A stretch of DNA of 48,396 bases from Chloroflexota bacterium (GCA_022563275.1 JADFNR010000007.1:1-48396), one strand, 5' to 3'. Counted from the first letter of the stretch, positions 26,363 through 34,422 are shown. Notes: generated by a model from the sequence alone, not told the origin. Translations and numbers: made by a program.

Positions 26363-26842
26363 GTGAATCAACACACGATGAAGATTGGGGAAATCGCCGA
26401 GGTTACCGGTCTAACAGTCAAGTCCATCCGGTATTACGAACTCCTTCAACTATTGCCGGAAGCCCCGCGGACAGAATCTGGCTACCGATTATACGGCCAA
26501 GACGCGGTCCAGCGGTTGCTATTCATCAAGAAGGCCAAGAGGATGGGGCTTTCGCTGGACGAGATCAGAGATATTCTCGCGCTGCACGAGAACCAGCAGG
26601 CGCCCTGCGTTCACGTGATGGCCCTGATGGACCGGAAGGTCGCGGAAGTTGATGGAATCATCGAGGACCTGCGGTCGTTTAGGCAAGACCTGACTACCCT
26701 GCGAGAGGAGTCGGCCAAACAGCTTGAAAATCTTCCAGAAGGGAGCGCGATCTGCTCCATAATCGAACGGAGCATACACCACAAAGGAGAGTTGGCCCTC
26801 GCTTGGCTTGAAGGGCGTCAGATGGGCAAGGCCAACCGCTGA
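26363..26842 (+). CDS. MerR-family regulator, ZntR/PbrR/CadR-like
   Basis: A 159-residue MerR protein with HTH MKIGEIAEVTGLTVKSIRYYELLQLLPEAPRTESGYRLY, then RLLFIKKAKRMGLSLDEIRDIL, the dimer coiled coil, a Cys in QQAPCVHV near residue 80 and another in GSAICSII near residue 130. These positions are comparable to the metal-binding Cys of ZntR/PbrR/CadR. The GTG start at 26363 is preceded by GGGGAG; the Met five codons on is the alternative. It leads the HMA and CcdA-like selenoprotein genes and probably activates both its own promoter and the one at 26861. Confidence 0.88.
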   Translation: MNQHTMKIGEIAEVTGLTVKSIRYYELLQLLPEAPRTESGYRLYGQDAVQRLLFIKKAKRMGLSLDEIRDILALHENQQAPCVHVMALMDRKVAEVDGIIEDLRSFRQDLTTLREESAKQLENLPEGSAICSIIERSIHHKGELALAWLEGRQMGKANR

Positions 26843-26860
26843 GGCGATTTTGGAACGTCC

Positions 26861-26892
26861 TTGACTCTGACCTCGACGGGAGAGTGTAGCCT
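26861..26892 (+). promoter_or_regulatory. MerR-type promoter of the HMA-CcdA operon
   Basis: The -35 TTGACT (26861-26866) and -10 TAGCCT (26887-26892) are separated by 20 bases. The arms ACTCT (26864-26868) and AGAGT (26881-26885) form a dyad like ZntR/PbrR sites, and CCTCGAC-GGAG-GTGTA is shared with the merR promoter at 26299. Confidence 0.75.
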
Positions 26893-26922
26893 CCACCTAA
26901 TAGCCAACGAAGGAGGCGTTTT

Positions 26923-27144
26923 ATGGCACAGGTGGAAGCCCACGATCTTCAGGTACTGGATAAAGGAATCCACTGCTCCGGTTGCGAGGCACGGATACAG
27001 AACGTGTTGTCCAAGCTGCCTGGGATCCAAGAGGTCAAAGCGAATTACAAAACCCAGAATATTCTAATCAAGTTGGACCGCCAGAAACTCACGGTCAAAA
27101 GAGTGAAGGAGAAATTGGAAGAGCTGGGATACAGCACGGAGTAA
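26923..27144 (+). CDS. MerP-like heavy-metal-associated (HMA) domain protein
   Basis: A 73-residue single HMA domain with the metal-binding loop GIHCSGCEARIQ (Cys18, Cys21), followed by LSKLPGIQEVKANYKTQNILIKLD and KVKEKLEELGY, the full beta-alpha-beta-beta-alpha-beta pattern. There is no signal peptide, so it should act in the cytosol as a metallochaperone passing a soft metal to a partner. GGAGG precedes the ATG. It ends 4 nt before the CcdA-like gene, which suggests coupled function. Confidence 0.92.
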   Translation: MAQVEAHDLQVLDKGIHCSGCEARIQNVLSKLPGIQEVKANYKTQNILIKLDRQKLTVKRVKEKLEELGYSTE

Positions 27145-27148
27145 CGAT

Positions 27149-28027
27149 ATGCGAGTACAAAATGCTTATGCGTATGCTCCCTATGTATTCCTCGCCGGGG
27201 CGCTTTTCGCCTTGGGCGGCCTGGGCTACTTGGGCTTTCTGGCTTTCGTGAAAGGCCTCCTGATGCCCAACGAGTTCGCCGCCTACGGCCTGGTCATCAC
27301 CACTGTGGCGGCGGCCACGGCTTCATTTTTCTCTCCGTGTAGCTTCACCGTGCTTCCCAGTTATATCGCCTTTGCCGGCTCAGCGAACGACGTTGAGCCC
27401 GGCAGAAGGCTTCAAAATGCCCTCAAAAACGGTCTGGTGGCAGCTCTAGGGGTGATCACGGTGGTGGTTGTCCTGGGAGCCCTGATCGGGTCTCTGGGCA
27501 CCGGAATTGGGTCCGACCTATCGATTACCGGGTCAGACCCGAGTGCCTTGGCCAAATCGCTCCGGATCGCTATCGGCGTTTTTGTTCTCTCCATGGGCGT
27601 CGTACACATCATGGACCTTTCCCACCGGATACCTCTTCTAGGCAGGATATCTTCGCTGGCCATTCGGGCTGAAGGTGATGGTGGGGCGTCCCTACGGTCG
27701 GTCTACGGCTACGGGGCGGGATACGTGCTGGTTGGAATCGGTTGAGTGGGCCCCTTCCTGGCCGCGGTCGCGGCCTTTGCACTGAGCACCGGCGGATTCC
27801 TGATAGCATTTCTGGCCTTCCTACTTTTCGCGGCGACCATGGGCGTCTTAATGCTGGCTGTATCCCTGTTGGTGGGCGCCTCACAAAGCGTCGCCCTGAA
27901 GCGGCTACGGGCCTCCAGCCGGAACATCCAGCGGTCTTCTAGTGTGCTTTTGATACTGGTGGGGGCCGGGTTGATCTACTTCACTCTGGATTCCGGCACA
28001 TTCCAAACGATCTTCATACCGGGGTAA
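27149..28027 (+). CDS. CcdA-like membrane selenoprotein (in-frame TGA)
   Basis: A 292-residue CcdA/DsbD-type membrane protein when TGA at 27743-27745 is read as Sec199. Six or seven hydrophobic segments are seen. The first conserved Cys lies in FSPCSFTVLPSYIAF (Cys64). The second conserved Cys region reads YGAGYVLVGIG-U-VGPFLAAV, the exact place of Cys in the family's GC-x-x-P motif. The frame then continues with two or three membrane segments to a TAA. CcdA proteins pass electrons across the membrane through this Cys pair. Next to a MerP-like protein and a metal regulator, the Cys/Sec pair may instead move or reduce a soft metal such as Hg. Function is inferred; the SECIS hairpin is at 27760-27775. 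Confidence 0.88.
27760..27775 (+). promoter_or_regulatory. SECIS-like hairpin of the CcdA-like gene
   Basis: Starting 15 nt after the TGA, GGCCGC pairs perfectly with GCGGCC around the loop GGUC, 21-24 nt from the TGA. The loop matches the GGUC core known from the E. coli fdhF SECIS. Confidence 0.8.
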
Positions 28028-28106
28028 CATTCTTGGCGTCCCGCTATACCGACGGCGTTTGCCGAGGCCGCGCTGGTGGTCGTGTCGAAGTCCTAGGCGT
28101 GGCTTC

Positions 28107-28334
28107 GGGGTTGCCGTTCTGTCCCACCACGAGCGGCGCGACCAAGCCGAGACCTTGGCGGAATTACAAGGATCGGCGCCCAGCGGACTGACGTTCTTGG
28201 GCATCGACGCCCGCACCGGATGTCTGGGCGTCCCCGGCAACTGGCGGGTCGTCGGCTTCGGCCGGGTGACCGTCTACCATCGCTCGGAATGGCGGACCTT
28301 CAATGCCAGAGACAAGCTGCTGGCCGGGTCCTGA
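28107..28334 (+). pseudogene. Decayed 3' fragment of the S51 peptidase gene (direct repeat copy 2)
   Basis: This matches the last 228 nt of the S51 gene without gaps (HHERRDQAETLAELQG... to a stop) but has no upstream half. Coding sense is kept, with substitutions such as LLAGS for LPAGF. Weak similarity extends upstream to about 28068. It marks the right border of the metal island. Confidence 0.85.
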
Positions 28335-28741
28335 CCCAACCACGCCTTGTCCCTTGGGCATAGCCGCCCCAATTCCATTGCCAATCCCCAGTTGAGCGGA
28401 ATCAGCCACACCGCCGTATCAATGGCTATGGCAACCTCCAGTGGACTGGCCGACGGGTCGCTGGACCCGCTGCATTCTGGGCCGGCAAGTGGACTCAGCG
28501 ACGGGTTCTTATCGCTGATGATACCGGTGCTGGCGGCCATGGCGTTATCATTGGCATTGCCCGCGATTTCCAGGGTCGCGACTTCCAAATAAGAAAAAGT
28601 CGCGACGCCGGATAAGCCACCACCGGAAGGGGAGCGAATCGAAGTCCAGCCCGTACGCCAATGGATTTCCAACTGCTCGGCGCCGTGACATCCAGAATGT
28701 GTGGAAATTTCGGTTGTGGGACCATACGAAGGAGACTAAAT
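28335..28741. other. Intergenic stretch after the repeat
   Basis: About 400 nt with open frames on both strands (28347-28592 plus, 28274-28672 minus), but no ribosome site or recognisable domain supports either. A short stretch near 28390 resembles sequence at a similar distance after repeat copy 1 (24775), which suggests that the duplication was originally longer. Confidence 0.4.
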
Positions 28742-29386
28742 ATGTCCAACATTCCTCAGGAATCACAGATAGATCAAGAACGGGAGCCAATCCGGATGCT
28801 TGGGATTTCAGGGAGCCTGCGCAAGGCATCATTCAACAGCGGGCTTTTGCGCGCCGCTCAAGAAATACTTCCAGATTGGGTCGATTTTCAGATATTCGAC
28901 ATCAGGGAGATCCCATTTTATGACGGGGACCTTGAGGCTGAAGGCGACCCGCCATCCGTCGTTGACCTGAAATCGGCGATTCAGAACTCCGAGGCGGTGA
29001 TTTTCGCCACGCCCGAATACAATTGGGGAACATCGGGAGTTCTGAAGAACGCCATCGATTGGGCCTCCCGAGACCGGACGGAGGGCTCGCTGATGGGGAA
29101 AGCCGCCACCATAATCGGGGCCGGAGGCCGGGCTGGGACCGCCCGCGCCCAGATGCAACTGCTTGAGACCCTCAGCGAGACGGGAGCGCTGGTAATGGTG
29201 AAGCCGGGGTTGCAGGTCATGGCGTTCGCCGACCGGCAATTTGATGGAGACGGCAATCTGATTGGCGAGCAAACAAGGGAACTGCTGGGGAAGCACCTGG
29301 AAGCCCTGATCAAGTGGGCCGTCCAGATCGCCCGGCCCCATGAATTTGTCCAGTACTCCTGTGAGATGGACGTGATTACTGCCTGA
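28742..29386 (+). CDS. NADPH-dependent FMN reductase family protein
   Basis: A 214-residue flavodoxin-fold reductase. GISGSLRKASFNSGLLRAA forms the FMN phosphate loop, FATPEYNWGTSGVLKNAIDWASR is the family signature that contacts the isoalloxazine ring, and GGRAGTARAQMQLLETL follows. Relatives reduce FMN, quinones or chromate with NADPH. AAGGAGA precedes the ATG at 28742; the upstream frame is not homologous. Its closeness to the metal island may be chance. Confidence 0.88.
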   Translation: MSNIPQESQIDQEREPIRMLGISGSLRKASFNSGLLRAAQEILPDWVDFQIFDIREIPFYDGDLEAEGDPPSVVDLKSAIQNSEAVIFATPEYNWGTSGVLKNAIDWASRDRTEGSLMGKAATIIGAGGRAGTARAQMQLLETLSETGALVMVKPGLQVMAFADRQFDGDGNLIGEQTRELLGKHLEALIKWAVQIARPHEFVQYSCEMDVITA

Positions 29387-29420
29387 GTTTAGGCGCCAGA
29401 CCCAAGATTGATCGTGTGCC

Positions 29421-30041
29421 CTACTTGCGCCGCTCCCGCAGCTTCTCGTACACGGCTTCGGGTTGAACGCCGGTGGCGGCCAGCAGGACCAGGGAGTGGT
29501 AGATCAGGTCGGCCACCTCTCCGGGCAGGTTTTCGGTATCGCCGATGGCTGCCGCGATGGCCGTCTCTCCAGCCTCTTCCACGACTTTCTGGGCGATGCG
29601 GGGCACACCCTCTTGGAACAACGAGGTGGTGTAGCTGCCCTCCGGCATCTCCCGTTGGCGGTCTTTGATCACGGCGAACAACTCAGCAAGGATGCTGGGG
29701 CCTGAATCGGTCGTTTCATATTCGTCGGGCAGCCCCTCCAGTTTGTTGAAGAAGCAGGAGACCTCGCCGGTGTGGCAGGCCGGGCCGTCGGGGTCGACCT
29801 TCAAGAGAATGGTGTCGGCGTCGCAGTCCAGCCAGGCCTCTTTCAGGTTCAGGTAATTTCCTGAGACCTCGCCCTTGTGCCACAGGTCTTCCCGGCTGCG
29901 GCTGTAGAACCAGACCTGGGTCCCTTCCACGGTGCGCTTCAATGAACCCGGGTTCATGTAGCCCAGCATCAAGACCTGGCCGGTGTTGGCGTCTTGGGCG
30001 ATGGCGGGCAGCAGGCCCTGTTCGTTGAGTTTAACTTTCAT
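29421..30041 (-). CDS. hisI: Bifunctional phosphoribosyl-AMP cyclohydrolase / phosphoribosyl-ATP pyrophosphatase
   Basis: HisIE fusion for steps 2 and 3 of histidine synthesis. The N-terminal HisI domain has VWFYSRSREDLWHKGEVSGN and the metal-binding LDCDADTILLKVDPDGPACHTG. The C-terminal HisE domain (from about residue 115) has GVPRIAQKVVEEAGETAIAA and GEVADLIYHSLVLL. Its 206 residues are normal for the fusion. Same strand as hisF, with a HAD gene between. Confidence 0.95.
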   Translation of the reverse strand: MKVKLNEQGLLPAIAQDANTGQVLMLGYMNPGSLKRTVEGTQVWFYSRSREDLWHKGEVSGNYLNLKEAWLDCDADTILLKVDPDGPACHTGEVSCFFNKLEGLPDEYETTDSGPSILAELFAVIKDRQREMPEGSYTTSLFQEGVPRIAQKVVEEAGETAIAAAIGDTENLPGEVADLIYHSLVLLAATGVQPEAVYEKLRERRK

Positions 30042-30098
30042 AACTTGCCTTTTGTTAATTCTGTTTGCCAGGTATTGATACGGGTTTGGGTTTCGAGG

Positions 30099-30806
30099 TT
30101 AGACGGCCAGGCCGTTAGCCAATAGCTTGGGCAACTCCAGCAGGCTGGTTATCTGGTGGGGCGGGACGGGCAATTCCGGGTCCAATGGCCGGTTGTCCCG
30201 GTTGATCCATATGGGGTGCATGCCGGCCTGGGCCGGGCCCAAAACATCCTCCAACTGCCGGTCTCCCACGTAGGCGGTTTCCCCGGGAGACACCCCCAAC
30301 CGCTCCAACATCAATTGGAACATCTCGGGCCTGGGTTTGTAGATCTGGGCCTGCTCCGAGGTGAGGACCATGTCGAAGCCCACCTCCAGAAGTTCCAAGT
30401 TGGGCAGCAAGAAACCGTCGTCGGCGTTGGACAATATGGCCGTCCGCCACCGCTTCTGAACTTCTGACACCGCGTCGTCGGTCTCGGGATATGGGTCGCG
30501 CCGGGACACGTCGCGGAAGAACTGCTCGGTCGCGGCCTGGGCGTCGCCATCCAGATTCAGGACTGAGAAGGAGCGTTCAAAACCGCCCTTCCAAGCGCTG
30601 AAGTAACTCTGAAAGGGCCGGTCTGGGTCCACCCGGGTGGTTTTGAATTCCTCTTCCGCGGGCAGCCAATGCTCCCACAACTCATCGACAGTGCTGTGAA
30701 GGCCCTGCTGCTCAATGATCTTGGCAAAGCTGGACTTGCCAGAGCCATGGGGGTTCTGGACCAGCGTTTCATACATGTCGAAGATTACAGTGGTGATTCG
30801 AGGCAT
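30099..30806 (-). CDS. HAD hydrolase, haloacid dehalogenase-like
   Basis: A 235-residue HAD protein lying between hisF and hisIE. Motif I VIFDMYETLV has Tyr at the second Asp position as in haloacid dehalogenases. TAILSNADDG is motif II, YKPRPEMF carries the Lys, and YVGDRQLEDVLGPAQAGM is motif IV. Its location among his genes raises the possibility of a histidinol-phosphatase-like role, but the sequence gives no direct support. Confidence 0.78.
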   Translation of the reverse strand: MPRITTVIFDMYETLVQNPHGSGKSSFAKIIEQQGLHSTVDELWEHWLPAEEEFKTTRVDPDRPFQSYFSAWKGGFERSFSVLNLDGDAQAATEQFFRDVSRRDPYPETDDAVSEVQKRWRTAILSNADDGFLLPNLELLEVGFDMVLTSEQAQIYKPRPEMFQLMLERLGVSPGETAYVGDRQLEDVLGPAQAGMHPIWINRDNRPLDPELPVPPHQITSLLELPKLLANGLAV

Positions 30807-30848
30807 GGATAGCTACCTAATATGATCGATTAGGGGCAGATCGGAATG

Positions 30849-31691
30849 CTAATCCGGCCCCTCATAATTTGGCCGGATCGGGATGCCCTTCCCTTTTAGG
30901 TATTCCTTGGCCTGGCCGATGGTGAATGTTCCGAAGTGAAAGATGCTGGCGGCCAGAACGGCGTCGGCCTTTCCCTGGTCGAGGGCTTGATACAGGTGGT
31001 CCAATTCGCCGGCACCGCCGCTGGCGATCACCGGCGCCGGCACCGCCTCGGAGATGGCGCGGGTCAGATCCAGGTCGTACCCCGACAATTGCCCGTCTTC
31101 GTCCATGCTGGTGAGCAGTATCTCCCCCGCGCCCAATTCAACCACCCTGACTGCCCATTTTACCGCGTCCAACCCGGTGGGTGTGCGGCCGCCGTGGGTG
31201 TAGACCTGCCATTGTGAGTCGTCATCCAAGGCCACATCGGCAGCTTCGGGAGTGGGCTCTCGATCGCTGGGCTTCCCATCAGTGGAAGAGACCCGTTTGG
31301 CGTCGATGGCCACCACGATGCACTGGTTGCCGAAGGCGGCCGCGGCCTGGTGGACCAACTCCGGGTTATTGACCGCGGCGGTATTCATGCCGACCTTGTC
31401 GGCGCCCGCTTTCAGCATCCGGCGCACGTCCTCTACCGAGCGGATCCCGCCGCCAACGGTCAGGGGGATGAAGACCTGTTCCGACACCCGCTGGACCACG
31501 TCCACCATGGTGTCTCTGGAATCGGAACTGGCGGTGATGTCCAGGAAAACCAACTCGTCGCCGCCTTCCCGGTCGTAAAAGGCGGCCAACTCCGCCGGGT
31601 CTCCAGCGTCGCGAAGCTCGACGAAACTAACGCCTTTGACCACCCGGCCTCGGTCCACGTCCAGGCACGGAATGATACGTTTGGTCAGCAC
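30849..31691 (-). CDS. hisF: Imidazole glycerol phosphate synthase, cyclase subunit
   Basis: TIM-barrel cyclase of histidine and purine-precursor synthesis, working with the HisH glutaminase (not in the window). It starts [19 protein letters not shown] (catalytic Asp), with [46 protein letters not shown] (second Asp) and VIASGGAG. The loop between VVAIDAKRV and [11 protein letters not shown] carries an acidic insertion of about 25 residues, larger than usual. The open frame extends to 31835 into repeat DNA; GTG 31691 fits the family start, with GGAG somewhat far upstream. Confidence 0.93.
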   Translation of the reverse strand: MLTKRIIPCLDVDRGRVVKGVSFVELRDAGDPAELAAFYDREGGDELVFLDITASSDSRDTMVDVVQRVSEQVFIPLTVGGGIRSVEDVRRMLKAGADKVGMNTAAVNNPELVHQAAAAFGNQCIVVAIDAKRVSSTDGKPSDREPTPEAADVALDDDSQWQVYTHGGRTPTGLDAVKWAVRVVELGAGEILLTSMDEDGQLSGYDLDLTRAISEAVPAPVIASGGAGELDHLYQALDQGKADAVLAASIFHFGTFTIGQAKEYLKGKGIPIRPNYEGPD

Positions 31692-32083
31692 AGCGGGATG
31701 TGATCTCCAAGGGTTCTCAGGTCGTTCTAGCAGTATAACACCGTGCCTGGGCGCTCGTGGCGAGCCTGCCTGCCCGCTTTTGGCGGGCCTGTTTGTCCGC
31801 TCGTGGTGAGCCTGTCGAACCACCGCTTGGGTCAAGGTTGTTTCCCGCCATAACCATGACTTATGCGCATCCTTCGACGGGTCCCCCGATAGATCGGGGA
31901 GATTCTCGACAATAGTCGGAGCTCAGGACGAGCGGATTTGTGGGCCACCCGTCCGTTAGCGGTGAGGTCCGGACGGGAGGATCGGCATCAGGGCAACAAT
32001 CGAATCACCTTTAGGGCGGTTGGCCCCATTGGCGTGGCTGTCCTCCTGCGCTAGAATGGGCCTACTTTCTCATGGAGGACATC
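31692..32083. other. Intergenic region with dispersed-repeat sequences
   Basis: About 390 nt without a gene. Positions 31752-31832 carry CTCGTGG(C/T)GAGCCTG units flanking a CCCGC/GCGGG hairpin, and 31871-31934 carry CTTCGACGGGTC, a CCCCGAT/ATCGGGG hairpin and GCTCAGGACGAGCGG. The same TTCGAC...GCTCA...CGA(A/G)CGG family recurs at 41245-41400 and 46706-46730. Confidence 0.55.
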
Positions 32084-32482
32084 ATGGCCATAACATTAGA
32101 CGAAGCAAATAAAATGGTGGCGGGCGCCATCGCCAAAGCCAATGAACTGAACATCAAGATCAATGTGGCGGTGTGCGACGCTGGAGGCCGGCTGCTGGCT
32201 TTCAACCGCATGGACGGCGCCATCTGGGGCGGCGCCTACGGCGCCCAGGGCAAGGCGGTGGCTTCGGCGGCTTTCGGCCGGACCAGCGGCGAACTGCAAG
32301 AGCGGGCCGAATCACCGATCATCAAAGGGATCCTTGGCGCTGAGGGCGGCCACGGCATACCCAGCCAGGGCGGTGCGCCGGTCATGCGGGGCGGCGGCGT
32401 TGACGGAGCGGTCGGCGTGGGCGGCGGTACCAGCCAGCAAGACGAGGACTGCGCCAAGGCCGGCATCGCCACGGTTATTTAA
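32084..32482 (+). CDS. GlcG/HbpS-family protein
   Basis: A 132-residue member of the GlcG/HbpS family (haem-binding or cobalamin-adenosyltransferase-like PduO C-terminal fold): AITLDEANKMVAGAIAKANEL, VAVCDAGGRLLAFNRMDGA, KAVASAAFGRTS, and the Gly-rich GGHGIPSQGGAPV...GAVGVGG. The exact role is unknown. The ATG at 32084 is chosen because the GGAGG lies just before it and inside the longer frame that begins at 32072. Confidence 0.88.
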   Translation: MAITLDEANKMVAGAIAKANELNIKINVAVCDAGGRLLAFNRMDGAIWGGAYGAQGKAVASAAFGRTSGELQERAESPIIKGILGAEGGHGIPSQGGAPVMRGGGVDGAVGVGGGTSQQDEDCAKAGIATVI

Positions 32483-32489
32483 CCGCGCC

Positions 32490-33230
32490 TCACGGAACAA
32501 GCGCGGTAACCGAAGCCGGGCCGCCACTGCCGCCTTCCAGCCGCAGCAAGCCGATCACCAATAAGGCTCCGGTGAAGGGCAGCAGGTCAAGGTTGGTCAG
32601 GTTCTCCAACACTATGAGGCGGTTCGCCAGGGCCAACCGGCTTACGGAAAACCCGGTGTCGGCCCCCGGCTCGGCCCCAGCGGTGTCAGTGCCGATCCCG
32701 GCGGCGCTCCGGCCCTCAAACAACAGCCGGGCCGCATCCAATCCGAAACCCGGAAAGTGAAGTTGGTCCGCGCTGGTCCCGCCCAGGTAATCATGGGGGC
32801 TGTTCCATCTGGCCTGCCAGCCGGTGCGAAGCAGCGCCACGCAGCCCTGGGGGACCGGGCCGTGGTCCGATTCCCAGTCCAGTACATCGTTCATGGTGAG
32901 GGCGTAGTCCCGGTCGGCCTCCGCCAGGGCCGCGATGTCGATAACGATCGCCGGCCTGACCAGGTCTTGGGGAGAGAAGCTCTCGTGTCCGGGCGCGCCG
33001 GTCTGGAAGCTGGAAGGGGCGCTCAGGTGAGTGCCGGAGTGTTCGCCCATGGAGAAGCGGCGCAGGAAATAGCCGTCTTCCTCGATATCGGCCACGGTCT
33101 CGAATTCCACAACCGGGTCACCAGGCCATTGAGGAATCCCGGGGTGAACGGGCCAACTCAGGTCTACGACTTTGGAAAATGAGATGGACCCGCCGAAAGC
33201 GGGTCCATCATTCTGCGGCTGGGTCGCCAT
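32490..33230 (-). CDS. Cyclase-family (kynurenine formamidase-like) hydrolase with altered metal motif
   Basis: A 246-residue protein of the cyclase/formamidase (KynB-like) family: VDLSWPVHPGIPQWPGDP, then GEHSGTHLSAPSSF, LLRTGWQARW and GIGTDTAGAEPG. The family zinc motif HxGTHxDxPxH here reads HSGTHLSAPSSF, so Asp is Ser and the last His is missing. Metal binding may be changed or lost. The ATG at 33230 is preferred to the TTG just before it. It converges with the GlcG-like gene. Confidence 0.8.
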   Translation of the reverse strand: MATQPQNDGPAFGGSISFSKVVDLSWPVHPGIPQWPGDPVVEFETVADIEEDGYFLRRFSMGEHSGTHLSAPSSFQTGAPGHESFSPQDLVRPAIVIDIAALAEADRDYALTMNDVLDWESDHGPVPQGCVALLRTGWQARWNSPHDYLGGTSADQLHFPGFGLDAARLLFEGRSAAGIGTDTAGAEPGADTGFSVSRLALANRLIVLENLTNLDLLPFTGALLVIGLLRLEGGSGGPASVTALVP

Positions 33231-33316
33231 CAAACAAGCCCCCTAACATCATCCGCCCATTCTCCCGCCAATGGGGTCCCGTGGCAACCCGGCAAACTGC
33301 TACTTTATGGAGCTGG

Positions 33317-33514
33317 TTAGTGCGCCGCTGCTTGCAGCGTACCGGCCGCTCCCAGGATGGCCTCGCGCTTAACATGGCCGTCGATCCATACCATGGCCTC
33401 GCGGGAAGTGCTTTTGGCGGTCAGCTCCGGACGTTCGGGACGCCGCCCGTACACCGAATAGCTGATGGAACGTATCTCTTCGTCTATGACGTAGCCCCGG
33501 TAATAGATCCTCAT
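33317..33514 (-). CDS. Small conserved-looking hypothetical protein
   Basis: A 65-residue protein, MRIYYRGYVIDEEIRSISYSVYG with a charged middle and a DGHVKREAILGAAGTLQAAAH tail. The ATG at 33514 follows GGAGGAGGG with good spacing, which is the main evidence that it is real. There are no Cys, membrane segments or known motifs. Function unknown. Confidence 0.65.
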   Translation of the reverse strand: MRIYYRGYVIDEEIRSISYSVYGRRPERPELTAKSTSREAMVWIDGHVKREAILGAAGTLQAAAH

Positions 33515-33675
33515 TGTAGCCGCCCTCCTCCGGTTGCCGGCGGTCGTCCAGTCCAAGATTTGGCTGCTGCGAGACGCCGCCCTGATCCCGTGCGTGTTTC
33601 GATTGCGGTCATATGTTCTATCTTTTCACCGGGAGGGTCAACGGGGGAATGTCATGCGACGCGCACCGTGCCGGG

Positions 33676-34422
33676 TCAGCAATCTCCCACGAACACGGTG
33701 CCCAAGATCACGTGAGGAAGTAGCGGCTGGGCAAGCGGGCCGCCGCCTAGATACGGCCCGCCAACATCGGCTGGGGCTAAACGGCCAGACCCGCCGCCCC
33801 GTGCAGTCAGGTTCAATTCAGTCGCTCCTCCCTGCGTCCAGACGACGGTCTGAGCGGCAACGTGGCCCGCCACCGTGAAATTGATGGTTTGGCCGCCGAA
33901 GGAATAGCCCGAGAGCTGTTCAACCAGCAATAGATAACTGCCTGACTCGACAGTTGCCGTGGCCGCCAAATCGCCGTTGATCCATGCGGAGACTTCCACG
34001 CCGTCGGCGGCGGCGGAACAACCGGCCAACCGCGTCGGCAGAAGGGTTGGCTGGGTCGTGTGCGATGGGGCCGGAGCCGGTATCTGGGTTGCGGTGGGCG
34101 CCGGCGCGGTGTTGAAGGGGCCGCCTATCATGGTGGTGAAACTGGTTGGCTCGGGAGTGGGAACGGAGACACTGAGGGTGGGCGTGGGTGATGGTATCGG
34201 CGTGGCGCTGATCAGCGCCTGGACGGTGGCTTGGACCCGCGCCGTGATGGTGGCTTCGGCATCTGTTCCGGCGGTCGTCTGGCTGGCGGATTCAGTCTCG
34301 GATACCACAGCCTGGGCCGTGGCCTCCAGGGCCGGAGACAGCGGAGTGTGAGGGGTGGCTGTTTCGCCACAGGCCAAAGCCAACAGAATCATGAAGACCA
34401 AGACCGCGCCCAGCCGCTTCAT
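33676..34422 (-). CDS. Putative lipoprotein with Thr/Pro linker and beta domain
   Basis: A 248-residue secreted protein. The signal peptide MKRLGAVLVFMILLALACGE ends in a lipobox with Cys at 18, so it should be anchored outside the cytoplasmic membrane. A Thr/Ala/Pro-rich spacer (TITARVQATVQALISATP, then repeated PTP) leads to a small beta domain (VEVSAWINGDLAATATVESGSYLLLVEQ...FTVAGHVAAQ) resembling repeat domains of Chloroflexota surface proteins. The ATG at 34422 lies 6 nt after GGGAGG. Role unknown. Confidence 0.7.
   Translation of the reverse strand: MKRLGAVLVFMILLALACGETATPHTPLSPALEATAQAVVSETESASQTTAGTDAEATITARVQATVQALISATPIPSPTPTLSVSVPTPEPTSFTTMIGGPFNTAPAPTATQIPAPAPSHTTQPTLLPTRLAGCSAAADGVEVSAWINGDLAATATVESGSYLLLVEQLSGYSFGGQTINFTVAGHVAAQTVVWTQGGATELNLTARGGGSGRLAPADVGGPYLGGGPLAQPLLPHVILGTVFVGDC

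Noticed and set aside
13674..28027. Reading the four TGA-interrupted genes as pseudogenes or sequencing errors
   Set aside because: All four stops are TGA, all are at family Cys positions, all have SECIS-like hairpins at the right distance, and the downstream frames stay intact and family-like. Independent errors would not give this pattern.
13674..28027. A changed genetic code with TGA as a sense codon throughout
   Set aside because: TGA is the natural stop in other genes here (for example 26014-26016, 40332-40334 and the final stop of the methyltransferase at 18706-18708).
28274..28672. 132-codon minus-strand open frame after the repeat
   Set aside because: It has no ribosome site, no recognisable domain, and overlaps the S51 remnant in antisense.
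31692..31835. N-terminal extension of HisF
   Set aside because: The extra residues come from dispersed-repeat DNA and the family start lies at the GTG at 31691.
33676..33678. TGA at the end of the lipoprotein gene as Sec
   Set aside because: Only seven more codons follow before the next stop, with no family motif and no conserved Cys expected.
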